Source of the DNA: Solidesulfovibrio carbinolicus
Lineage (GTDB): Bacteria > Desulfobacterota > Desulfovibrionia > Desulfovibrionales > Desulfovibrionaceae
DNA length: 64,000 bases
Reading direction: 5' to 3'
NCBI RefSeq assembly: GCF_004135975.1
Contig: NZ_CP026539.1
Span: forward strand, 1 to 64,000
Shown: piece by piece, positions 17,736 to 26,845 of the stretch
Numbering within the stretch: the stretch's first letter is position 1
Layout of the letters: every line of letters begins with the position of its first letter
The notes under the pieces: model-generated
Database searches by the model: none
Told to the model about the DNA's origin: nothing
The model's input: only the letters and a program-made list of their open reading frames with translations
Made by a program: the position numbers and the translations under genes

Positions 17736-19640
17736 GTGTGCGGCATAGCCGGCATTCTTTGCAACACGCCCGGACGCCTGGGCGGCGAACTTGGCCGCAT
17801 GACCAGGGCCATGCGCCACCGGGGACCCGACGGCCAGGGGCACGTGGCCCTGCGCCCCGGCCGCAGACGGCTCGCCCCGGCCACGGCAGGCCTGCCCGAC
17901 GAGGAAGCCGAGGTCTTCTTGGGCCATCGCCGCCTGGCGATTATTGATCTCCAGGGGACGGCCCAGCCGCTGTGCAATGAAAACGGCGCGGTTTGGACGG
18001 TCTTTAACGGCGAAATCTACAATTACCGGGAGCTGCGCCGGGAACTGGCCAGCCAAGGCCATGTCCTGCGGGAAAAGGGCGATACCGAAGTGCTCGTCCA
18101 CCTGTGGGAACGCCTGGGCGAAGCCCTGCCCGCCGCCCTTAACGGCATGTTCGCCTTGGCCGTCTACGACGTGGACCGGGACACGCTGTTCCTGGCTCGG
18201 GACAGGTTTGGCGAAAAACCCCTCTACTATTGGGAAAGCCGCGACGGCTTCGCCTTCGCCTCGGAGCTCGCCGCCCTGGCCCTGCTGGAGGGGTTCCCCC
18301 GCGACGCCCTGGACGAAGCTGCGGCGTCCCGTTTTTTTGCCACGGGCTACGTGCCCCATCCCGACACGATTTACGCCGCCGCCCGGTGCCTGCCGCCGGG
18401 ACATGTCCTCGTGCGCCGGGGCGGGCGCACGGTGGTCAAGCCCTACTGGCGTCCCGACGTCCGGGGAGATGTCGACGCCTGCGATCTGGACGCCCTGGAA
18501 GACGCCCTGGACGAAGCCGTGCGCTCGCGCCTGGAAGCCGACGTGCCGGTGGGCTGCTTCCTGTCCGCCGGCCTCGACTCCTCGCTGATCGCCGCCTCCA
18601 TGGCCAAGCGAGGCAAGCCGCTGACCTTCACCATCGCTTCGGGGCACTGGGACGGCGACGAATCCCCCACGGCCAGGCGCATCGCCGCCCACCTGGGGAC
18701 CGAACACCATGAATTCCGGGTCGAGCCGGACTTTGTCGCCGTGGCCGAAAAGCTGGCCTGGCATTACGGCCAGCCTTTCGCCGACTATTCCGCCGTGCCG
18801 ACCTACTACGTCAGCCGGGAGACGCGCCGCCGCGTCAAGGTGGCCTTGTCGGGCGACGGCGGGGACGAGCTGTTCGCCGGCTACGAACGCTACGGCAACG
18901 CCTGGGCCGCGTCGTTGTGCGGGCTGTTGCCGGAACCGGGCCGCAGCCTGGCCGCCGCCCTGGCCGGACGCTTTCCCGGGGGCGACTTCGGCACGCATTT
19001 GGCCGACTTTCTGCGCGTGGCCGGCCCCATCCCGGTCCGGCTGGAAACGCCGTCCACCTTTTACCATCCCTATTGGCGGGAACGTTGTTTCACGCCCGCC
19101 TTCCTGTCTGGCGGCGGAACCGCGCCCGGCCCCGGCCCGGCCCGCTACGCCGCCGCCGCCGGCCAGGACGCGCGCAGCCGCTTTCTGGAGACCGACCAAG
19201 CTCTGTACCTGCCCGCCGACATCCTGACCAAGGTCGATATCGCCTCCATGAGCGTTTCCCTGGAAACCCGCGCGCCCTTTCTGGACCACCGGCTGGTGGA
19301 AATGGTCAACCGGATGGCCTTTGGCCGCAAGCGCCAAGGCGCCGTCGGCAAGCTCCCGCTTCGGGCCCTGGCCGCCCGTCGGCTGCCGCCGGACGTGGCC
19401 GGCCTGCCGAAGCGGGGCTTTACCCTGCCCCTGGCCGGCTGGATGCGCCGGGAGCTTCGGGACTGGAGCCATGCCGCCCTGTTCGACGCGCCCGAAGCCT
19501 GGGAAGCTTTTTTGTGCCCCCAGGCCGTGTCCCGGCTGTGGGAGGAGCATCAATCCGGCTGGGCCGACCACGCCCTGCGCCTGTGGTCGGTGATCGCCTG
19601 GGGGCTGTGGCGTCGCACGGTCGGCCAGGAGGCCGCCTGA
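17736..19640 (+). CDS. asnB: Asparagine-synthase-like amidotransferase
   Basis: A 634-aa AsnB-type enzyme. The GTG start is required because the catalytic Cys must be residue 2 (M-C-G-I-A). The N-terminal glutaminase domain shows MRHRGPDGQGH, NGEIYNYRELR and ARDRFGEKPLYYW. The C-terminal synthetase domain has the PP-loop SAGLDSS at about 277 (Ala replaces the usual second Gly), LSGDGGDELFAGYERY, and LPADILTKVDIASMSVSLET. In polysaccharide loci such enzymes often amidate uronic acids rather than aspartate. Its TGA overlaps the ATG of the next glycosyltransferase by one base, so the two are translationally coupled. A long antisense frame opposite it is a GC artefact. Confidence 0.9.
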   Translation: MCGIAGILCNTPGRLGGELGRMTRAMRHRGPDGQGHVALRPGRRRLAPATAGLPDEEAEVFLGHRRLAIIDLQGTAQPLCNENGAVWTVFNGEIYNYRELRRELASQGHVLREKGDTEVLVHLWERLGEALPAALNGMFALAVYDVDRDTLFLARDRFGEKPLYYWESRDGFAFASELAALALLEGFPRDALDEAAASRFFATGYVPHPDTIYAAARCLPPGHVLVRRGGRTVVKPYWRPDVRGDVDACDLDALEDALDEAVRSRLEADVPVGCFLSAGLDSSLIAASMAKRGKPLTFTIASGHWDGDESPTARRIAAHLGTEHHEFRVEPDFVAVAEKLAWHYGQPFADYSAVPTYYVSRETRRRVKVALSGDGGDELFAGYERYGNAWAASLCGLLPEPGRSLAAALAGRFPGGDFGTHLADFLRVAGPIPVRLETPSTFYHPYWRERCFTPAFLSGGGTAPGPGPARYAAAAGQDARSRFLETDQALYLPADILTKVDIASMSVSLETRAPFLDHRLVEMVNRMAFGRKRQGAVGKLPLRALAARRLPPDVAGLPKRGFTLPLAGWMRRELRDWSHAALFDAPEAWEAFLCPQAVSRLWEEHQSGWADHALRLWSVIAWGLWRRTVGQEAA

Positions 19641-20689
19641 TGGCCGGCCGGCGACGGCTGGCTTTTGTCGGAGGACTCTCCGACAAAAAGCTGGTCCAAA
19701 AACTGCTGCCCCTGACCCGGCTGGAGGGCGTGGACGCCATTGACGTCTATCGCCGCCTGCCGCCGCCGGCGTTGCCGAAGATCCATTGGAAACCGCTTCC
19801 GCCCGGAGCCTTGGCCGGCGAGCCGGCCAAGCTCGCCCGGCTTTTGGCCGAAGGCTGGCGCTACGAGGCCCTCATCGGCTGTTTCCAGCTGTATCACGGC
19901 TTCTGGGCTCATCTGGCCGGCCGGTTGTGGCGACGCCCGACCATCCAGCTGGTCATCGACAACCTGCCCGGCAATTTGCGGCAATATCCGTCCCGAACGG
20001 CCATCATGGCCGCTGCCGGCTGCGGCGTGCGCGGCCCCCGCACCCTGCTCGAACTGCGCCAGGCCGGTTATGCCCGGCCGGCGGCCATCATCCACAATCC
20101 CTACGCCCTGCCCGAGCCCATGGCCACGCCCGCCGAGCGCCGCTTCGACTGCATCGCCGTCGGCAATTTCAACACCTGGAAAGACTATCCCTGGCTGGCC
20201 ACGGTGTTCGAGGCCCTGGCCGCCCAGGGCATACGGCCCCGGCTGGCCCTGGGCGGCCTGTTTCCCGACGCCTTTCAAGCCCGGATGCGGGCCGCTTGCG
20301 GCGACCGGGTCCACTTTCTGGGCCATCTTGGCCCCAAGGCCCTGGACGCGGCCTATGCCGCCAGCCGGTCGCTGCTGATGACCTCCCAGGCCGAGGGCTT
20401 GCCCATGGTGGCCGTGGAGGCCATGAGCCACGGCCTGCCCGTGATTGCCACCACCGTGGGAGATCTGCCCTGGCTTGTGCGTGACGGACGCGAAGGCCGC
20501 CTTGTGCCCCACGGCGACACGGCGGCCATGGCCGCGGCCATCGCCGCCCTGCTGGCCGACCCCGACGGCTTCGAGGCCATGGGCCAGGCGGCCGCCGTCC
20601 GCGTGCGGGAGCTGGCCCCGGAATTCACGCCGGACCGCATCGTCGCCGCCTGGCGCGCGTTGTTCGACCAACTGGGCTTTTCCGCCTAA
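19640..20689 (+). CDS. GT4-family glycosyltransferase
   Basis: A 349-aa GT-B enzyme starting at the ATG that overlaps the asnB stop. It has a short N-terminal domain, then the C-terminal donor domain with FDCIAVGNFNTWKDYPWL, VHFLGHLG, and the EX7E motif EGLPMVAVE at about 252-260 followed by SHGLPVIATTVGDLPWLV. The N-terminal half is compact compared with other GT4 members, and the glycine-rich acceptor loop is replaced by FVGGLSDKK. It is co-transcribed between two AsnB-type genes, so it probably transfers the sugar these modify. Any frame extending further upstream overlaps asnB out of register and is spurious. Confidence 0.82.
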   Translation: MAGRRRLAFVGGLSDKKLVQKLLPLTRLEGVDAIDVYRRLPPPALPKIHWKPLPPGALAGEPAKLARLLAEGWRYEALIGCFQLYHGFWAHLAGRLWRRPTIQLVIDNLPGNLRQYPSRTAIMAAAGCGVRGPRTLLELRQAGYARPAAIIHNPYALPEPMATPAERRFDCIAVGNFNTWKDYPWLATVFEALAAQGIRPRLALGGLFPDAFQARMRAACGDRVHFLGHLGPKALDAAYAASRSLLMTSQAEGLPMVAVEAMSHGLPVIATTVGDLPWLVRDGREGRLVPHGDTAAMAAAIAALLADPDGFEAMGQAAAVRVRELAPEFTPDRIVAAWRALFDQLGFSA

Positions 20690-20706
20690 ACCCGGAGCGG
20701 ACCACC

Positions 20707-22548
20707 ATGTGCGGGATCTGCGGCAGTTATCGGCCGTCGGGGGCGACGCCCCACGACGCAAGGCTCGTGGCGGCCATGAACGACGTTTTGCGCCATCGCG
20801 GCCCGGACGACGAAGGCCTGTTTCAGGGCCGGCAATGCGTGCTTGGCCACCGTCGCCTGTCCATCATCGACCTGTCCCGCGACGGCCGCCAGCCCATGGC
20901 CTCTCCCGACGGCCGCTACCAGCTGGTGTTTAACGGCGAAATCTACAATTACATCGAACTGCGCCAGGAACTCGAAGCGGCCGGCGACGTCTTTCGGACC
21001 AAGACCGACACCGAGGTGTTGCTGGCCGCCTACAGACGCTTTGGCCCCGACTGCCTCCACCGCCTCAACGGCATGTTCGCCTTCGCCGTCCACGACACGG
21101 CGGCGGGCACGCTTTTCCTGGCCAGGGACCGGTTCGGGGTCAAGCCGCTCTACTATACGACCGCGCCGGGGGTGACGCGCTTTGCCTCGGAGATCAAGGC
21201 CCTGCTCCTGGATCCCGCCGTCTCGCGCGCCGTCAACGAACAGAGCTTGTTCGAATATCTCGTCTTTAACCGCACCGACATTCAGGACGAAACGTTTCTG
21301 GCCGACGTCACGCGCCTGCCCAAGGGCTGTTACGCCCTGTGCGACGCCCAGGGCCTGCGCGTTTGCCGCTGGTGGTCGCCGTTGGACCACCTCGACAAGC
21401 ACGCCGACGTGGACGAACAGGAAGCCGCCCGGACGGTGGAAGAGCTGCTGGTCTCGGCCGTGGCCCTTCGCATGCGCAGCGACGTGCCCGTGGGCGTTTG
21501 TCTCAGCGGCGGCCTCGACTCCTCGGTGATCCTGGGCATCGTCTACGCCCACCATGACCCCGGCGAGGCTTTTCAGGCCTTCAGCGCCGTTTTCCCGGGC
21601 CATCCCCTGGATGAGAGCGGCTTCGTGGACGCTCTGGCCGCGCGCTATCCCTTCTGCGGTCGCCGCACCAGCCCCAGCGCGGCCGACGCCCTGGACCAGG
21701 CCGCCTCCCTGGCCTGGACCCTGGATGAACCCACCACGGGCTTTTCCTTTTTCGCCCAGCACGAAGTGATGCGCCTGGCCAAGGCCTGCGGCGTGGTGGT
21801 GCTGCTCGACGGCCAGGGGGGCGACGAAGGTTTCGCCGGCTACCAATACCTGCACGGCTTCAACTTGCGGCGGCTGTGGAAGCAGGGTCGGTTCGGGGAA
21901 CTGGGCCTGGAGCTGCTGCGGGTGGTGGCCCGACGCCAGGAACGGGCGGCCCTGGAGACCTTTGCCTATCTGAGCCTGCCCCGGGCCGTGCGCGCCCGGC
22001 TGCTGCTCGCGGCCACCCCGTGCGTGCGCCGGGATTTTTTCTGGGCACACCTCGGGCGCAGCCTCATCGAACGGGATTTCTTCACGGCCGACAGCCTCAA
22101 CATGGGGCTGGCCCGGCATTTCCAATACAAGCTTGAGCATCTGCTGCGCACCGAGGACCGCAATTCCATGGCCTTTTCGCTGGAGACCCGCCTGCCCTAC
22201 CTGGATTACCGGTTGGTGGAATACCTCCTGGGCCTGCCCGACGCCCACAAGCTGCGCCGGGGCGAAACCAAGGTGCTGCAAAAACGCGCCGTCGGCCGCT
22301 ACAGCCTGCCGGAAATCGTTGCGCGTAAGGACAAGATCGGCTTCGCCGCCCCGGGGGACGTCTGGTTGCGCGCCCCGGCCTGGCAGCGGCTGGCCGCAGA
22401 CTCCTACGCTTTTCTTGCCGCCCGCTTTCCCGGCGTGTTCACGCCGGCCGGCCCCAAGCCGGGCCAGGCGGATCTGAGCTATAAACATGTGCAGACCGCC
22501 GCCTGGCTGTCCGCCCTCGCCGCCTGGCCCACGGTGTCCGCCGAGTGA
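20707..22548 (+). CDS. asnB: Asparagine-synthase-like amidotransferase
   Basis: A 613-aa second AsnB-type enzyme of the operon, not a close duplicate of the first. Cys2 of MCGICGSYRP is the glutaminase nucleophile; RHRGPDDEG, NGEIYNYIELR and ARDRFGVKPLYY follow. The PP-loop LSGGLDSSV starts near residue 266. The acceptor-site region reads LLDGQGGDEGFAGYQYL, where classical enzymes have SGDGGDE, a change that may alter specificity. RTEDRNSMAFSLETRLPYLD closes the synthetase domain. The ribosome-binding site is GGAGCGG, 17 bp after the GT stop. Likely role: amide formation on a polysaccharide sugar or amino-acid substituent. Confidence 0.9.
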   Translation: MCGICGSYRPSGATPHDARLVAAMNDVLRHRGPDDEGLFQGRQCVLGHRRLSIIDLSRDGRQPMASPDGRYQLVFNGEIYNYIELRQELEAAGDVFRTKTDTEVLLAAYRRFGPDCLHRLNGMFAFAVHDTAAGTLFLARDRFGVKPLYYTTAPGVTRFASEIKALLLDPAVSRAVNEQSLFEYLVFNRTDIQDETFLADVTRLPKGCYALCDAQGLRVCRWWSPLDHLDKHADVDEQEAARTVEELLVSAVALRMRSDVPVGVCLSGGLDSSVILGIVYAHHDPGEAFQAFSAVFPGHPLDESGFVDALAARYPFCGRRTSPSAADALDQAASLAWTLDEPTTGFSFFAQHEVMRLAKACGVVVLLDGQGGDEGFAGYQYLHGFNLRRLWKQGRFGELGLELLRVVARRQERAALETFAYLSLPRAVRARLLLAATPCVRRDFFWAHLGRSLIERDFFTADSLNMGLARHFQYKLEHLLRTEDRNSMAFSLETRLPYLDYRLVEYLLGLPDAHKLRRGETKVLQKRAVGRYSLPEIVARKDKIGFAAPGDVWLRAPAWQRLAADSYAFLAARFPGVFTPAGPKPGQADLSYKHVQTAAWLSALAAWPTVSAE

Positions 22549-22613
22549 CAATTCCCGGAGCAACGGCAAACACCGTTTGCAACAGGCCGATGGCTTGCAA
22601 TGGAGTCCGCCTC

Positions 22614-24047
22614 ATGCATGAGTCGCCGCTTGGCCGGCCGGCCGTCATGGCCGTAGCCGCCCTGATCCTTTTTGGCGCGCTGGCCCTGGCCGCAGAAAAA
22701 ATCCCCCTGGCCAACTCCCTTGGCTACGACGGCCTGGCCTATGCGGAAATCACTCGGGGATTCGACAGAATCCTCAATGGAACCTGGCGGCTTGATCCGC
22801 TGTACTACAACCGTTTTCTGCCGTCGCTGCTGTGTCGTCTGACGCTGCTGGGCCTGGGCCTGGAACTCACCGACAAGGCCATTGTCGGTTTCTACACCTG
22901 GTACAACGTCCTGCTGGCCGCCGCCGCCGCCGGCCTCTGGGCGGCCGCCGCCCGCTGTTCGGGCTTTTCGTTGCGCGCCGGATGGTTCGGTTTCGTGGCC
23001 CTTTTTTGCGGCCACGCCATGCTCAAATACAACGTCTACTATGCGTCCCTGACTGATGTGACGGCGTTTACCCTGGGCTGCCTCATGTTGTGGGCCTATT
23101 TGCAGCGCCGCGACGCGGTCCTGGCCCTGGCCGCCCTGGCCGGTGCCGCCACCTGGCCAACGCTCTTGCCCCAAGGCGGGCTGCTGTTGCTTTTCCCCCG
23201 CCGTCCCATCGCCTCCGAGCCGGCGCCGGCCAAGGCCTGGCTGCTGGCCACGGCCGTCACGGCCGTCGCCACGTGGCGCTTCATCCAGCTTGGCCGCTCG
23301 GCCGCCGACGGGGCCGTCGCGCCGTGGGCCGGCGGCATTATCGTCATCCTGTATTGTCTGCTGGCCCTGCGCTATCTGGCCGACGCCAAGGCCTTTTATT
23401 CCCCTCGGGCGCTGTTGGCCTGCACCAGCCCGACGCGACTGCTGCTGGCTCTCGGATGCGGTCTGGCGGCGACCCTGGTGTTGCTGCGCGTTACCGGCAC
23501 CTCCGTGCGTTTTTTCGAGCAAGCCGAAGGGTACCTGCTGACGTCCGTCTCTTGGGGATTGCGGTTTCCCGGGGAATTCATCGTCAGCCACACGCTCTAC
23601 TTTGGCCCCTGGCTGCTGTTGTTGTTGTTGCTTTTCCCGCGCGCTGCGGCGTTTGCCCGGGAAGGCGGGCTTGGCCTAACGCTGGTTTGCGCCATGACCG
23701 TCGCCCAGTCCCTGACGCCGCTTTCCCGCCAATTGATTGCGGCGACGCCTTTTTTATGTTGGTTGTGCCTTCAGGCCATGGAAAAGCCGCCCGTCTTGAC
23801 GCCCCGGGCCTGGACGTGGCTGGCCGTGCTGTGCCTGTTTATTTCCAAGGGCTGGATGCGATTTAGCGCCAACCCGGCCGATCCGCTAGGGAGTTTTTCG
23901 TTTCCCTGGTACGTCAGCAGCACGGGCTGTTGGATGCCCTTTCCTTTCTACTGGACCCAGGGATTGCTCGTTTTCGGACTGTTGCTATTTTTTGCCTGGC
24001 GGCTGCACGCGGCGCGGCGTCAGGCTCCAGTCACTACAAGACTGTAA
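22614..24047 (+). CDS. Polytopic membrane protein, unknown function
   Basis: About 477 aa from the ATG at 22614 (GGAG about 10 bp upstream); a GTG at 22545 overlapping the asnB stop is an alternative. It is very hydrophobic with roughly ten predicted membrane helices. Near the N-terminus SLGYDGLAYAEITRGF and LDPLYYNRFLPSLL form a periplasmic-loop pattern seen in GT-C-like or polysaccharide-locus membrane proteins (the Asp in GYDG is suggestive). I do not recognise a named family. Position between asnB and the DUF354 gene suggests a role in glycan assembly at the membrane. Confidence 0.7.
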   Translation: MHESPLGRPAVMAVAALILFGALALAAEKIPLANSLGYDGLAYAEITRGFDRILNGTWRLDPLYYNRFLPSLLCRLTLLGLGLELTDKAIVGFYTWYNVLLAAAAAGLWAAAARCSGFSLRAGWFGFVALFCGHAMLKYNVYYASLTDVTAFTLGCLMLWAYLQRRDAVLALAALAGAATWPTLLPQGGLLLLFPRRPIASEPAPAKAWLLATAVTAVATWRFIQLGRSAADGAVAPWAGGIIVILYCLLALRYLADAKAFYSPRALLACTSPTRLLLALGCGLAATLVLLRVTGTSVRFFEQAEGYLLTSVSWGLRFPGEFIVSHTLYFGPWLLLLLLLFPRAAAFAREGGLGLTLVCAMTVAQSLTPLSRQLIAATPFLCWLCLQAMEKPPVLTPRAWTWLAVLCLFISKGWMRFSANPADPLGSFSFPWYVSSTGCWMPFPFYWTQGLLVFGLLLFFAWRLHAARRQAPVTTRL

Positions 24048-24060
24048 GGGGATGCGACCC

Positions 24061-25123
24061 ATGCGTATCGCGCTTTCCATCGAACATCCGGCCTGGGCCT
24101 ACCAATTTCGCCATCTTGTCGCCTTGTTGCGCCAACACGGGCATGACGTCCGCCTGCTGGCCATCGACAAAGACCACAGCTACGCCCTGCTCGACGCCTT
24201 CGGCTATGCCTACGACCGGATCGCGCCCACCACGGGCGTGGGGGTGGTGCAAAAGGGCTGGCTCTTCTTCTTAACTACTGTGCGGATGTACTGGGTGTTA
24301 CGCCGCTACCGCCCCGACGTGCTGCTGGGGCGGGCTTCGCCGATGCTTGCCGTGTGCGCTTTTTTCCTGCGTATCCCGCACATCCTGTTCGAGGATACCG
24401 AACACTCGCGGTTTTCCTTGTTCTTTTGTCAGCTGTTTTCCACCGCCATCATCACGCCGCAGTCCTTTACGCGCGACCTCGGTCCCAAACAGATACGCCA
24501 GCCGATTTACAAGGAACTGTTCTACCTGCACCCGTCTGTCTTCAGGCCAGACGTCGCCGCCGTGGCCGAACAGGGACTGAACCCGGACCGGCCCTTTGTG
24601 CTGTTGCGTTTCGTGGCCTGGACGGCCAGCCATGATTTCGGGCTACAAGGCCTGTCGCCACAGGAACAGTTGGGCATTGTCGAGCAGCTTTCACAGGTAG
24701 CCCAGGTTGTGGTCTCCTGTGAAGGAGAGTTGCCACAACAGCTGACCCAGTACGCTTATCGTCTGCCCGTTTCGCGTATGCATCATTTGTTGGCCCATGC
24801 CGCCCTGTACGTGGGAGAAGGTGCTACCATGGCCTCGGAAGCCTCAGTGCTTTGGCGTCCACTCAGTGTACCTTAACCCTCTACCTCTGGGCTATCTGGC
24901 CGAACAGGAAAAACGTTTCGGTCTTGTGCGGTCTTTTGGCGGTCCCAGGCGCTACGCCCAGGGCCTCGCAGCAGCACTAGAAATGCTGGCCGACCCTGAA
25001 CTCGAGTCCAAAGGACGCGCGAAGGGAAGACAGCTGCTGGAGGCCAGCGAGGATCCCAATCCAATGTTTCTGCGTTTGGCCTTGGACACCGTTAGTTCGC
25101 CAGCCGCACGACAAAGGCCCTGA
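24061..25123 (+). pseudogene. DUF354-type (UDP-GlcNAc 2-epimerase-like) protein with one frameshift
   Basis: The first frame (24061-24876) begins MRIALSIEHPAWAYQFRHLV and runs to GEGATMASEASVL, then stops. The continuation NPLPLGYLAEQEKRFGLVRS lies one frame over and runs to 25123. Removing one T from the TTT at 24851-24853 joins them into about 353 aa, the usual DUF354 length. The family has a GT-B/epimerase-like fold and is found in polysaccharide loci; its reaction is not firmly known. The gap to the upstream gene is 13 bp. Either a real inactivating mutation or a sequencing error. Confidence 0.8.
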
Positions 25124-25562
25124 CTCGCGCTGCCCGGTAACAGAAACGCCGGAGCACAGCGGATCAGTTGGCGCTTCCCTCCAAACATCGAGTTGTTGAC
25201 GCCTGGAGGACGCGCTAAGAATGGGTCCCCGCTTTGACCACGACCGGAGAATCCTTGACTTCACAAATCTCCTCGGATAGATACCGCACGGTTGACGCGC
25301 ATTTAGTTCTAGCAAGACCGTTTCAGGCCGATCTTGTAGACACTGCTATCCCAAACGGCGCGCTGGCTTTGCGATTCGTGGGTCTTCCTATCTCCTCCAC
25401 GGGGCGAAACTACACCAACGGGAAGGCGGACGACACGGTCTCAAAAGGTGCAGGGTGGACATCAGTGCCAGAAATATTTGAACGTTTCCGGTCCCCTGTC
25501 CACTCACGCACACATTCCGCAAAGGACCTTGCGGCCCAGCAAGCGACGGAACATTTTCCGGC
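25124..25562 (+). other. Spacer with an uncertain open frame
   Basis: The plus strand is open from 25234 to 25569 (111 aa) but shows no motif I recognise and no clear ribosome-binding site. It overlaps the next gene's start. I treat the stretch as probably noncoding or a coding remnant. Confidence 0.3.
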
Positions 25563-26660
25563 ATGTTAACAGTTCTTTTTTTTCTTCCATCCCTATCCGT
25601 CGGCGGGGCGGAGCGCGTCTTTGTCCGGCTGGCCAATCATCTTGATCGCAGCCTGTTTAGCCCAGCTATGGCCGTAGTCAAGGGCCCAGGGCCCTTCGCG
25701 GCCCACTTACGGCCGGATGTGGAGATCTTCAACTGCGCCTGCTGTAATCACGCAACAGCTCCCTGGCCCATAGTGCGGCTCCTGCGCCAGCTACGGCCCG
25801 ACGCAGTGGTCTGCACCCACACGCATCTCAACATTCTCATGGCCGGCTTGCGGCCTTTCATACCCCGGCAAACGGCCCTCATCGGCCGAGAATCTACCAT
25901 CGTCAGCCGCCACCTGGAATTGGATAGCTGGAAAAATGTCATGATTCCGGCTGCAAGGCTGCTCTATCCGCTCTTTGACATCCTCGTGTGCCAGTCCAGT
26001 GAGATGCGCCAGGACGTCATAAACACGTTTCGGATGGCTCCCCGGAACATCTGTGTAATTCCTAATCCCGCCCCAGTCCCGCCCGAAGCACCGCTGTCGC
26101 CGGTTGCGGCGGACGGCCGTGTGCGTCTGTTGGCGGTAGGCAACTTAGCCCCGGCTAAAGGGTACGACTTGCTGCTCGCCGCCATGGCTTGCCTGAACGA
26201 TTCCTTCCATCTTCGCATCGCCGGCGACGGCCGCCCCGAAGAAAAGGAACGTCTCCAGCGGGCAGCCCAGGCCCTGGGGGTCGCCTCTCGGGTTGAGTTC
26301 CTGGGTGCTGTGTCCCAACCGGACCGTCTTATGGCCGCTTCGGACCTACTGGTGCTGAGTTCCGCCTATGAAGGGTTTCCCAACGTCTTGTTGGAGGCGG
26401 GGTGCCAGGGCTTACCGGTCGTGACCATCGTCGGGCTCGGCGGAGTATCCGAAGTCGTGACACAGGGGATAACCGGGTTGGTGGTGACTGAACGAACGCC
26501 GGAATCCCTGGCCAGGGCAGTAGAGCAGGCCAGCCGCACGCCGTTCGATCGGGCCGCCATTAGGGCCGCCGTTCAGAAAAAATTCGACATTTCCGTCGTG
26601 GCCGCCCGTTATGGCGAGGTGATCACCAATGCTACTCACTACCGGCGCGCCCGGGGCTGA
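25563..26660 (+). CDS. GT4-family glycosyltransferase
   Basis: A 365-aa GT-B glycosyltransferase. FFLPSLSVGGAERVFVRLAN at the N-terminus is the canonical acceptor-side motif, LLAVGNLAPAKGYDLL starts the donor domain, and EGFPNVLLEAGCQGLPVVT holds the EX7E pair at 270 and 278. Full length. It follows the DUF354 gene on the same strand after 440 bp and precedes the ABC exporter. Donor unknown. Confidence 0.88.
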   Translation: MLTVLFFLPSLSVGGAERVFVRLANHLDRSLFSPAMAVVKGPGPFAAHLRPDVEIFNCACCNHATAPWPIVRLLRQLRPDAVVCTHTHLNILMAGLRPFIPRQTALIGRESTIVSRHLELDSWKNVMIPAARLLYPLFDILVCQSSEMRQDVINTFRMAPRNICVIPNPAPVPPEAPLSPVAADGRVRLLAVGNLAPAKGYDLLLAAMACLNDSFHLRIAGDGRPEEKERLQRAAQALGVASRVEFLGAVSQPDRLMAASDLLVLSSAYEGFPNVLLEAGCQGLPVVTIVGLGGVSEVVTQGITGLVVTERTPESLARAVEQASRTPFDRAAIRAAVQKKFDISVVAARYGEVITNATHYRRARG

Positions 26661-26845
26661 GTCCATTGGACTGATCCGCGGACATGCAATAATATTCGGC
26701 TATTAGCACCACACTATTAAACTAGCGCGGAAATTTTGGGTGATGCTATGTCGCGTATTTACCTTTATATAACTACAATAGTACGGTCATGGCGTACACA
26801 CCCTAGCGTCATACAAAGAGAATTTAGCACATAAAGGACCATTGT

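Noticed and set aside
17643-19571. 642-aa antisense open frame opposite the first asnB
   Set aside because: Product of high GC and codon bias on the coding strand; low-complexity Gly/Gln/Arg-rich translation, no domain, fully overlapped by a clear gene.
18917-19639. Upstream extension of the GT4 gene within asnB
   Set aside because: The extension lies out of frame inside asnB and lacks GT4 similarity; the ATG at 19640 overlapping the stop is the natural start.
20686-22569. 627-aa antisense open frame opposite the second asnB
   Set aside because: Same GC artefact; no recognisable domain.
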